Positions 51,572-57,553 of a stretch of DNA of 64,000 bases are shown in pieces; the first letter of the stretch is position 1, and each line of letters starts with the position of its first letter. Below the pieces are notes generated by a model that searched no databases, was not told the DNA's origin, and saw nothing but the letters and a program-made list of their open reading frames with translations. Both the position numbers and the translations under genes were made by a program. The DNA lies in NCBI RefSeq assembly GCF_038007465.1, contig NZ_JBBOXF010000001.1, positions 1,142,501 through 1,206,500 of the forward strand. The letters are read 5' to 3'. The DNA comes from Sporosarcina sp. FSL K6-1508 (lineage in GTDB: Bacteria; Bacillota; Bacilli; Bacillales_A; Planococcaceae).

Positions 51572-52444
51572 TCAATACTTATATTTTTTATCTGTGAATA
51601 CAGTGACAAATCCTCCTGGTACATTGCGCCACTTGCCCACCTCCACGCGGTGAAATCCATCAATGTTATATGCGCCCACTGAAGTTTGTCCTTCTATAAG
51701 AGGTTTTTCCAAATCGGTAACAGTAAGATTTAAATACTCCAGATTGCCCTTTGCATCTTCGCCGGAAAAATATTCTTCTTCGCTCAGATTAAGGATGACG
51801 TTCACTGCCTTGTCCTCTATGAACATTACTTCGATTTTCCCGTCCTTATAATAATTCAAGGTATATATCGGCGAATCAACGTCTAAAGAAAAATCACCTT
51901 CTTCGGTATCAAAGGGTTTTCCGAGTAGATCGGTTACTTCACTTTCAGTCTTGTGTGCAACATCTTTAATATCGAAGATTGGGATTATACCCGTGCTCCC
52001 TTCATTTTTCTCGGTACCAGCTTTTCCTTCAACCTCTTTGATGGCGAGTGGGTCTGATTTTTTCTTTTCTGCTACCGCTTTTTCTTCTTGTTCGTTTCTT
52101 AGAGCTTCCGCAGTTTCTTCTTCAGCCCTTTCCCTTTCAGCTAATTCTTTCTTTTCAAGTTCCTTCCGTTCAACTTCTATTGTTTTTTCCTTCTCAAGTC
52201 GTTCAGCTTCGAGTTTTGCTTCCTTTTCTTCAGCCTTTGCCAATCTTCTTTCTTCTGCAACAGCCTTTTCTTCAGGGGTCATGTTTGCTCCACCGATCAA
52301 TGCTCCAGTAACGAAAAGCGCGAAGCCGGCAGCTAGTAATATTAGCAACTTCTTTTTCGGCCCTTTGGTGAACACTCTCAAAATCAATAAACCAAAGGCG
52401 ATAAGCATCGCGACAAATCCTGTTATAAATAAGAATAGATCCAT
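51572..52444 (-). CDS. Membrane-anchored coiled-coil protein of the lysogeny module
   Basis: Protein of 290 aa, not recognised. Two membrane helices (FLFITGFVAMLIAFGLLIL, then LLILLAAGFALFVTGALIGG) are followed by about 80 residues of charged coiled coil rich in Glu, Lys and Ala (residues 58-135). A globular C-terminal domain of about 130 aa follows (DIKDVAHKTESEVTDLLGKP, GAYNIDGFHRVEVGKW). Start 52444 is chosen because GGAGGTG is 8 bases upstream. Its place between int and the repressor genes is where many temperate phages keep superinfection-exclusion or lysogenic-conversion genes; that role is inference only. Confidence 0.6.
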   Translation of the reverse strand: MDLFLFITGFVAMLIAFGLLILRVFTKGPKKKLLILLAAGFALFVTGALIGGANMTPEEKAVAEERRLAKAEEKEAKLEAERLEKEKTIEVERKELEKKELAERERAEEETAEALRNEQEEKAVAEKKKSDPLAIKEVEGKAGTEKNEGSTGIIPIFDIKDVAHKTESEVTDLLGKPFDTEEGDFSLDVDSPIYTLNYYKDGKIEVMFIEDKAVNVILNLSEEEYFSGEDAKGNLEYLNLTVTDLEKPLIEGQTSVGAYNIDGFHRVEVGKWRNVPGGFVTVFTDKKYKY

Positions 52445-52465
52445 TAGCGGCACCTCCTATATTGT

Positions 52466-52909
52466 TCAATTAATATTGTTTAGTCTTTTCAAGTGCGCGA
52501 CCTCGTTAGGTACGCCGTGAATGCTGGCTATCTCATCAAATGCTAAGAAACTATTTTTGTACTTATATACCGTTTCGTCGGGCATCAATAGTTCAACAGC
52601 GAATCGATTTGCTTCAGCTTCTATTTTATTGATCGAAAAAAATGTTTTTCGTTTTAAAAAAGGGGTACTCAATCTCGGGTGGAGTTCTGAATGCCCTAGC
52701 TCATGGGCGCATGTGAAAAACTTATCCCTTTCATTCAAATTAGAATTAAGGAAGATGAGCTTGTTTCTTCTCATGTATTTGTAAAACCCGCATATTTCTT
52801 CATGCATGTCTCTTTCGATCACGTGTATATTCTTAGCTGCGGCAATTTCAAACGGATTGTTGGTGCTGTATTTTCTCACTAAATCTTCAACGATCTCCTT
52901 GATCCACAC
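52466..52909 (-). CDS. ImmA/IrrE-family metallopeptidase
   Basis: Protein of 147 aa with the zinc motif HELGH (TCAHELGHSELH) and a downstream glutamate cluster (NKIEAEANRFAVELLMP). In ICEBs1 and related elements ImmA cleaves the partner repressor to induce the element. It sits 20 bases after the repressor gene in the same orientation. GTG start. Function is inferred from family and position. Confidence 0.87.
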   Translation of the reverse strand: MWIKEIVEDLVRKYSTNNPFEIAAAKNIHVIERDMHEEICGFYKYMRRNKLIFLNSNLNERDKFFTCAHELGHSELHPRLSTPFLKRKTFFSINKIEAEANRFAVELLMPDETVYKYKNSFLAFDEIASIHGVPNEVAHLKRLNNIN

Positions 52910-52928
52910 ACACTGACCCCCTACAGGA

Positions 52929-53378
52929 CTATTTCTCGTCCTTGTTTTTATATTTATTGGGGGCGTATTTTTTATTAGCTATCGTTACTATTCGTTCTGC
53001 GTGTTCAAGCGCCTCCATAAACGATTCAAATGCTTCTTCACTCATAGGTTCTCCCATATAGTTCAGACCTTCAACATCCTCGTTAGCCTCAATTAAATCT
53101 GCCTTCATCTTATCCATTCGCTTAGCTATGTCTTTTTCATCTTTGTCTGTTAGGCCGTTGGTGCGCGTTTCATCCTTCTTCGAACGAACCCCTAACAAAT
53201 AATCCGTAGCGACTTCGTAAAGCTCAGCAAGTTTAGCGAGCATGTCGGTGTCGGGGTCCCTGTAATCTCTTTCGTAGTTGGACAGAACTGTGTTCGTTAT
53301 CCCTACTCTCTCCGCAACGTACTTTTGAGACCACTTTCTTTTTTCGCGTTCGTTTTTCAAACGTTTGCCCAAGCTCAT
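52929..53378 (-). CDS. CI-like XRE-family repressor
   Basis: Protein of 149 aa. The N-terminal HTH has LKNEREKRKWSQKYVAERVGITNTVLSNYERDYRDP. The C-terminal region, about 75 residues, is helical and acidic without a LexA-type protease domain. Inactivation therefore probably depends on the adjacent ImmA protease. ATG 53378 is chosen after AAAGGATC. It is divergent from the Cro-like gene across a region with repeated operators. Confidence 0.85.
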   Translation of the reverse strand: MSLGKRLKNEREKRKWSQKYVAERVGITNTVLSNYERDYRDPDTDMLAKLAELYEVATDYLLGVRSKKDETRTNGLTDKDEKDIAKRMDKMKADLIEANEDVEGLNYMGEPMSEEAFESFMEALEHAERIVTIANKKYAPNKYKNKDEK

Positions 53379-53407
53379 ATTTTTTGATCCTTTCAATCGT
53401 ATTTATC

Positions 53408-53442
53408 ACATTAATAATATCAACATTTCACGTATCGTTAAG
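53408..53442 (-). promoter_or_regulatory. Leftward repressor promoter (PRM-like)
   Basis: On the minus strand TTAACG, 16 bases, TATTAT, with an operator-like site covering the -35 end and spacer. It would transcribe the repressor, immA and the membrane protein. Confidence 0.35.
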
Positions 53443-53526
53443 CATATTCCACGAAAGGTTAATAAAAGTGTTGACTTACACTTAACGTGGAGTTAATATG
53501 TAATCAAGAGGTTCACGTAACGTGGA
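53427..53526 (+). promoter_or_regulatory. Lysogeny control region with four operator-like sites
   Basis: Sites related to TTCACGTAACGTGGA are at 53427-53441, 53448-53462 (inverted), 53476-53491 and 53512-53526. A fifth is at 53742-53756. The sequences overlap promoters on both strands, as expected for a CI/Cro switch. Confidence 0.65.
53471..53499 (+). promoter_or_regulatory. Rightward early promoter (PR-like)
   Basis: TTGACT 53471-53476, 17-base spacer, TAATAT 53494-53499. One operator lies in the spacer and another just downstream. Confidence 0.6.
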
Positions 53527-53545
53527 TTAAAAAGGAGGTTATCTA

Positions 53546-53755
53546 GTGAAGGTTCACGAAAAGGTGAGAGGATTGAGGGAATCTAAAGGAATTTCTCAAA
53601 CTTTTGTCGCTAATAGCATTGGTATAACCGTGTCCGGCTACAATATGAAGGAACACGGGAAGCGTCCTATCAGTATTGAGGAACTAGAAAAAATAGCGGT
53701 AGTTTTAGAGGTCCAAGCCTCATATTTTTTTGAGAAAGAAGTCCACGTAAAGTGA
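53546..53755 (+). CDS. Cro-like XRE-family regulator
   Basis: Protein of 69 aa, almost entirely an HTH domain (VRGLRESKGISQTFVANSIGITVSGYNMKEHGKRPIS). GTG start after AAGGAGG. First gene from the rightward promoter. Its last codons (VHVK) contain a fifth operator copy, an unusual position inside the coding sequence. Confidence 0.8.
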   Translation: MKVHEKVRGLRESKGISQTFVANSIGITVSGYNMKEHGKRPISIEELEKIAVVLEVQASYFFEKEVHVK

Positions 53756-53756
53756 A
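53742..53756 (+). promoter_or_regulatory. Fifth operator-like site, inside the 3' end of cro
   Basis: TCCACGTAAAGTGAA, the inverted version of TTCACGTAACGTGGA with two differences. Confidence 0.55.
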
Positions 53757-53824
53757 GTTTCTGCAAGGGAGGGACAGGCGCAAACTGCGCCCGTTTAAGT
53801 CTAAGGCTGAAGGGGGTGTCACAA

Positions 53825-54064
53825 ATGGAAACTATGACTACTAAAGAGGTTGCAGCTTACATCGGGGTATCACTCGGCACTGCTAGGAAATATGTGCACG
53901 AGGAGGGGTTGCCGGTACTTAGATTCAAGGGACGCAGCAAGTGGACGTTTCGCAAGGATTTGGTTGATCAGTGGATGGCGAGTAGATCCATGCCGGAAGT
54001 TGTTGATATCGCAGCGGAAAAGAAAGAAGAGGGTTATGGCCGTCTTCGCGTGCTTGCACCTTAA
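53825..54064 (+). CDS. Excisionase-like helix-turn-helix protein
   Basis: Protein of 79 aa. METMTTKEVAAYIGVSLGTARKYVHEEGLPVLRFKGRSKWTFRKDLVDQWM is a HTH_17/MerR-like DNA-binding domain. Such proteins act as excisionases or regulators in mobile elements. ATG 53825 follows AAGGGGGTG. The role is not certain because it is far from int. Confidence 0.72.
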   Translation: METMTTKEVAAYIGVSLGTARKYVHEEGLPVLRFKGRSKWTFRKDLVDQWMASRSMPEVVDIAAEKKEEGYGRLRVLAP

Positions 54065-54090
54065 TTATATAACTACCAATAGTTTAATAC

Positions 54091-54133
54091 TGTTCATAGT
54101 TTGAACATTTTGGAGTTGTTCAGAATTTGAACA
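54091..54133 (+). promoter_or_regulatory. Twin palindromic operator
   Basis: TGTTCATAGTTTGAACA (54091-54107) and TGTTCAGAATTTGAACA (54117-54133): identical six-base arms, five-base AT-rich centres, 26 bases centre to centre. They lie just before an XRE-type gene, which likely binds them. Confidence 0.6.
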
Positions 54134-54157
54134 TTCGAGAGTAGGTGAACAAATGTT

Positions 54158-54451
54158 ATGAACTTTGGAATGTTGCTTAAATCAACCAGGAAAGCCGTTG
54201 ATCTAACCCAGGAGCAAATAGCGCCCCTGGTGCATATCTCGAGAAGCACTGTCTCCAAGTTGGAGCGTGGAGAAATGCCGTTAAAGGCTGAGGACCTTGT
54301 CAAATGGCTGCAAATCGTTGGATCGCGGATGAACCCCTCAAATGCAACTTTGCCGATAGAGGTAGGGATTGCAATGGTACACAGCGTGGATATATTAATG
54401 CTTACTGAAACGCTAACAAAATTAGTAGGAGGAATGATCTTATGGATTTGA
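54158..54451 (+). CDS. XRE-family HTH protein
   Basis: Protein of 97 aa. MNFGMLLKSTRKAVDLTQEQIAPLVHISRSTVSKLERGEMPLKAEDLVKW is an HTH, followed by a short hydrophobic C-terminal part (VEVGIAMVHSVDILMLTETL). Not closely related to the CI or Cro of this element. A twin operator precedes it. It overlaps the next gene by 10 bases. Confidence 0.72.
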   Translation: MNFGMLLKSTRKAVDLTQEQIAPLVHISRSTVSKLERGEMPLKAEDLVKWLQIVGSRMNPSNATLPIEVGIAMVHSVDILMLTETLTKLVGGMILWI

Positions 54452-54615
54452 AGAAAACAACGGTTTCTTATTGCGGGGAATGTCACAGGGATTTTGATAA
54501 GCCGGAAGTCGTTTGGTATGCACCGATCGAGAACAACTGCTTTTGTCGGGATTGCAAGTTGAAGCTGAACATCAAGGAATGGTCACCAAGGCTGTACGGG
54601 GGTGAAGGTGAATGA
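54442..54615 (+). CDS. Small zinc-ribbon phage protein
   Basis: Protein of 57 aa starting MDLKKTTVSYCGECHRDFDKPE. It has four cysteines arranged as two knuckles (CGEC and CFCRDC), suggesting one bound zinc. SD TAGGAGG. Function unknown. It overlaps the genes on both sides. Confidence 0.6.
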   Translation: MDLKKTTVSYCGECHRDFDKPEVVWYAPIENNCFCRDCKLKLNIKEWSPRLYGGEGE

Positions 54616-54761
54616 GCTATGTTCTTTCGGCGAGTCGGTTGATGACTGCAGGTGAGGTTCGGAAAATGTGCAAAGAAATGCGAAGCAATCCGACGCTGCT
54701 GTTGGCACTGGAGTTTGAGTATAAAAGAAAGATTTATGAATCAAAAAAAGCAGCGAGCTAA
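54612..54761 (+). CDS. Small hypothetical phage protein
   Basis: Protein of 49 aa, MSYVLSASRLMTAGEVRKMCKEM. ATGA overlap with the preceding gene and a good SD (GGTGAAGGTG) support translation. No family recognised. Confidence 0.5.
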   Translation: MSYVLSASRLMTAGEVRKMCKEMRSNPTLLLALEFEYKRKIYESKKAAS

Positions 54762-54837
54762 GGACGGCCATCCTGCTCACTGCGGTTCGTTAAATACTAT
54801 ATCTACTATTCTAGCACACGGAGAAGGAAGTGAACAC

Positions 54838-55005
54838 ATGAAATATGTAGTTCGTGGCGATAACGGAATGGTTGTCACATCTTGCACGATGGACGAAACC
54901 TTGGGGAAGGAAGTCGAGCATAACACCAGGGCGGAGGCTCAGGAAGCGCTCAAACTTTATGAAAGCATATTTTTAGATGTGAAATTCAGGATTAAAGAAG
55001 TATGA
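54838..55005 (+). CDS. Small hypothetical phage protein
   Basis: Protein of 55 aa, MKYVVRGDNGMVVTSCTMDETLGKEVEHNT. SD GAAGGAAG. The frame is open upstream to 54652, but that part overlaps another gene and lacks an SD. Not recognised. Confidence 0.5.
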   Translation: MKYVVRGDNGMVVTSCTMDETLGKEVEHNTRAEAQEALKLYESIFLDVKFRIKEV

Positions 55006-55016
55006 ATTCGGCAGGC

Positions 55017-55092
55017 TTGGGCCTGTCGCCATGTTCGGGAGTTGTTACCTCCTCTTACGGCTCCTGGGCGTGGCGATGGCTCCGACCCATCA
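55017..55092 (+). other. Possible structured leader before the next gene
   Basis: GGCAGG pairs with CCTGTC (one G-U) around CTTGG. Then TCGCCA (about 55026) pairs with TGGCGA (about 55070), enclosing GGGAG/CTCC. It could be a translational control element; weak evidence. Confidence 0.25.
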
Positions 55093-55118
55093 ATATATAT
55101 AAGAAGGCGGTGAAATGA

Positions 55119-55334
55119 ATGACGTTCGGAGAAATGCAGGGCTTCACGAAGCGCTTCAAGGAGATCATCCAGTCGGGTGCTTCGAACGAATCCAAGACCG
55201 AAAGGCTTTCAGTCATGATGACGGACATGGAGGGCGCGTACAGCATTCCGATGCTTAAGAATGAGCGATTCGAGAATGAAAACAGGGAAGTTATGCAGCT
55301 TTATCGCGCCGTCGCAGATGCAAGAACATTTTGA
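55119..55334 (+). CDS. Hypothetical phage protein
   Basis: Protein of 71 aa, MTFGEMQGFTKRFKEIIQSGASNESKTERLSVMMTDMEGAYSIP. All helical in appearance. SD AAGGCGGTG. The family is not recognised, but the length and the position before the next gene suggest a real early gene. Confidence 0.6.
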   Translation: MTFGEMQGFTKRFKEIIQSGASNESKTERLSVMMTDMEGAYSIPMLKNERFENENREVMQLYRAVADARTF

Positions 55335-55348
55335 AAGGTGGCAGGAAA

Positions 55349-56194
55349 ATGATGACAGAAAAAGTTAAGTTAGGAGCTCTCTCTATTGAAGGTAAGGTGC
55401 TTCCGTTTCCACAGCGTCCTTGGGGATATGAAGGAACTCACGCTCCAGAGCCTGGTGACATCCACCGGTACCGTAACGGCGGATCGATTGGAATTGTCGA
55501 CTCGACGGATCCGGCGGCATTGATTTCCTGGGTTCCAGGATTGAGCGAAGAAGGTAAGCGTGTGCTGGTGGCTGATAGAAATATACTCACTGATATTACG
55601 TGGGACCAACTGAATGAGCAGGGCCTGGTGTTCGGCCGAGAAGTTAAACTCGGGGGCAACCGATTCAAACTAAGGATCCTGACTGGCGGCGACAGACCCT
55701 TTGAAGGGGATTACGAACTAGGCGGCACTCCATCAAATAATGAGTGGGATCAAATTATCGTCAATCTCGAAGAAAATACTTCGTTACCCATCCCAACTGA
55801 AGAAGATTTCTCGGAATACGTGTCTGCAGAGTCCTTCAACGGGAATCATAACAAGTTTTGGAATTGGGCGTATACCTTAAGCTGGTGTCAGGAAAAGTTC
55901 TTTGAGGCCGGCTCGTACCGTGTCTCTCGCGGCTACAACTCAGCTCGTAGCTTCCACAGCACTACTGCTTCGTATCGCTATGTGTACATCGGTTGGCGCC
56001 CGGTCTTGGAAGTTCTGGACTCTGAAACTCTGGACTCTGGCAATCAAGCGGAAGATGGTTTGAAGAATCTATCTGATTTCGAATTAGAAGCTTTAATTGA
56101 ATCGGCCAATGAAGAGCTGATCGACAGACGGGTCAAAGGCAAGGTATCTAAACTGGTTGATTCACTTTTAAATGTCGCAGAAGGGAGTGAGTGA
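55349..56194 (+). CDS. Phage protein with C-type-lectin / FGE-like fold
   Basis: Protein of 281 aa. Residues about 30-130 hold DIHRYRNGG and KLGGNRFKLRILTGGDR. Residues about 160-230 hold NHNKFWNWAYTLSWCQE, then YRVSRGYNSARSFHS and YIGWRPVLEVL. The RxxRGx...AR...GxRPV pattern is that of the formylglycine-generating-enzyme/C-type-lectin fold used for ligand display. The last 45 residues form a helical tail (LSDFELEALIESANEELIDRR). No copper-binding cysteine pair of true FGE is evident, so it is more likely a binding scaffold. It lies in the early region, not next to tail genes. Function unknown. Confidence 0.6.
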   Translation: MMTEKVKLGALSIEGKVLPFPQRPWGYEGTHAPEPGDIHRYRNGGSIGIVDSTDPAALISWVPGLSEEGKRVLVADRNILTDITWDQLNEQGLVFGREVKLGGNRFKLRILTGGDRPFEGDYELGGTPSNNEWDQIIVNLEENTSLPIPTEEDFSEYVSAESFNGNHNKFWNWAYTLSWCQEKFFEAGSYRVSRGYNSARSFHSTTASYRYVYIGWRPVLEVLDSETLDSGNQAEDGLKNLSDFELEALIESANEELIDRRVKGKVSKLVDSLLNVAEGSE

Positions 56195-56195
56195 A

Positions 56196-56402
56196 ATGGT
56201 TGATACAGCAATCAGGCAAACGATGTTAACCGGCTACCCTTACCCGGAGTCGGAAGCTGTCGCGAGCTGCAGCGCATGTGGGTGTGAAATATGCAAGGGT
56301 GACGAGTTGAGGGTTTTTGATGGTGAGGCGTATTGCAGCAAAGGCTGCCTAAGTGATCGAGTGGATGAATGCTATACAATCCACTCGATCGCAGGTGAAT
56401 AA
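56196..56402 (+). CDS. Small cysteine-rich, probable zinc-binding phage protein
   Basis: Protein of 68 aa, MVDTAIRQTMLTGYPYPESEA, then SCSACGCEICKGDELRVFDGEAYCSKGC. The cysteine pattern fits a treble-clef-like zinc site. ATG 56196 follows GGGAGTGAG and comes one base after the previous stop. Not recognised further. Confidence 0.6.
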   Translation: MVDTAIRQTMLTGYPYPESEAVASCSACGCEICKGDELRVFDGEAYCSKGCLSDRVDECYTIHSIAGE

Positions 56403-56489
56403 AAAAGCCCGCTGTAGGGCAGCGGGCTAAGTGGTTTCTGTGTACTCACAATTTGTCTTCATTGTACATAGAAACCTCCATAAAAACAA
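56400..56489 (-). ncRNA. Candidate short antisense RNA with its own promoter and terminator
   Basis: On the minus strand TTGTTT (56489-56484), 17 bases, TACAAT (56466-56461). About 30 bases further is a perfect stem AGCCCGCT...AGCGGGCT (56428-56421 with 56413-56406) followed by TTTTTT. This predicts a transcript of about 55 bases. On the plus strand the hairpin lacks a U-tract, so the terminator faces left although all surrounding genes face right. Confidence 0.4.
56433..56476 (+). repeat. 13-bp inverted repeat upstream of the 349-aa gene
   Basis: GGTTTCTGTGTAC (56433-56445) and GTACATAGAAACC (56464-56476) pair with one G-U, 18-base loop. It lies just before the SD of the next gene and overlaps the candidate antisense promoter. 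Confidence 0.6.
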
Positions 56490-56503
56490 GGGAGGAACAA
56501 TTT

Positions 56504-57553
56504 ATGCAACCAGAAAATAATGAACTTCAGGTAATTCAGCAAGATTTCAACCGAGCGCTCCAAGAGATCGATGCGCTGAAGAAGCAAAATGTCGCAGCGC
56601 TTGGCGATGGAGAAGTATTCGTCAAGAGGGTGAACGGTGGGCAGATTCGCAGTGTGAAAGGAACGGTCACTCTACGCCAATTGAACGGCGAGATTGCGAC
56701 GATCCAAGGGAAGACAATGACGACAGCCAAGGGTTTTAATACCCTCAACCAAATCGCAGGACTGTCGATCATCACGCCAGAGTCATTGACGCTTCCTGAC
56801 GGTCAAATTGTTGTAAATCCATACCCGGTAATTGATCCGGAATCTGGAACGATCTCGAAGGTATGGGTTAAGAAGACGGCGATCGGTTACAGCCCGACAG
56901 GAAATCTTGTTATAACAAGCTCCACGTTGCTGTATGACATCAAGGCCTACTTCATCCAGGACGTGATGAAAAAAGTTCAGTACAACCAGGGTTCCGGACG
57001 CGTCTGCATGGAGCAGATGCTTACCGAAGATGAAAAACAAAACAGTATCTTCCTAAAGATCGAAGGGCCGCTTGGGATCGCAGCCAATATCCAACACCCT
57101 GAGGTGCTGAAGGCGATCGACACGTTTATCAATAAAAAGCAATTTGCGGAACGTAACGCCCAATCAATTTGTGAACGACTTGTAATGTCCAAGCACCCAG
57201 CGTTGGCTAGTGCTGCATATGTCACCAAACAGGGTGATGTCGCTCGCGTTCCGGTCGTTGGTTATGTGCATGATTTCAACCGTGAAGAGCTGCTTGATAT
57301 TGCAGATAAGGCAGAGCGCGGGGAAGAGATCGAAGTCGGGAACCAAAAGGCGGAGGTCATTGAGGCGGTTGCAGAAGCAACTGAAGCCGATTTCATAGCT
57401 GATGCGGACGATGAAGAAATTGCTCAATCTGTCCATCCTGAAGTTATTCGCGCCGAAGATGTACCCAACGGCACCGATTATGTTGAGGAATTCATAGAGC
57501 GCGAGGTAGCACCACCGGAAAACGTATTTCAAATGGAGAGGGGCGGGTTTTAA
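56504..57553 (+). CDS. Unrecognised 349-aa phage recombination-module protein
   Basis: N-terminal 30 residues are coiled coil (ELQVIQQDFNRALQEIDALKKQ). A globular part follows with QLNGEIATIQGKTMTTAKGFNTLNQIAGLSII, YSPTGNLVITSSTLLYDIKAYFIQDVMKKV and FAERNAQSICERLVMSKHPAL. The end is acidic (ADADDEEIAQS). I do not recognise a family. Its place before an SMC-like ATPase, a helicase and SSB suggests a DNA recombination role, possibly single-strand annealing (inference). ATG 56504 follows GGGAGG. Confidence 0.6.
   Translation: MQPENNELQVIQQDFNRALQEIDALKKQNVAALGDGEVFVKRVNGGQIRSVKGTVTLRQLNGEIATIQGKTMTTAKGFNTLNQIAGLSIITPESLTLPDGQIVVNPYPVIDPESGTISKVWVKKTAIGYSPTGNLVITSSTLLYDIKAYFIQDVMKKVQYNQGSGRVCMEQMLTEDEKQNSIFLKIEGPLGIAANIQHPEVLKAIDTFINKKQFAERNAQSICERLVMSKHPALASAAYVTKQGDVARVPVVGYVHDFNREELLDIADKAERGEEIEVGNQKAEVIEAVAEATEADFIADADDEEIAQSVHPEVIRAEDVPNGTDYVEEFIEREVAPPENVFQMERGGF

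Noticed and set aside
52048..52311. Forward frame opposite the membrane protein
   Set aside because: Its Leu/Phe/Ser-rich translation is the antisense of a Glu/Lys-rich coiled coil, not a membrane protein.
54652..54837. Longer version of the 55-aa phage protein
   Set aside because: The upstream part overlaps the 49-aa gene in another frame and the only good SD is before ATG 54838.
55349..56194. Diversity-generating retroelement variable protein
   Set aside because: The fold is suitable, but the presumed variable segment is not rich in AAY codons. No reverse transcriptase or template repeat is in the window.
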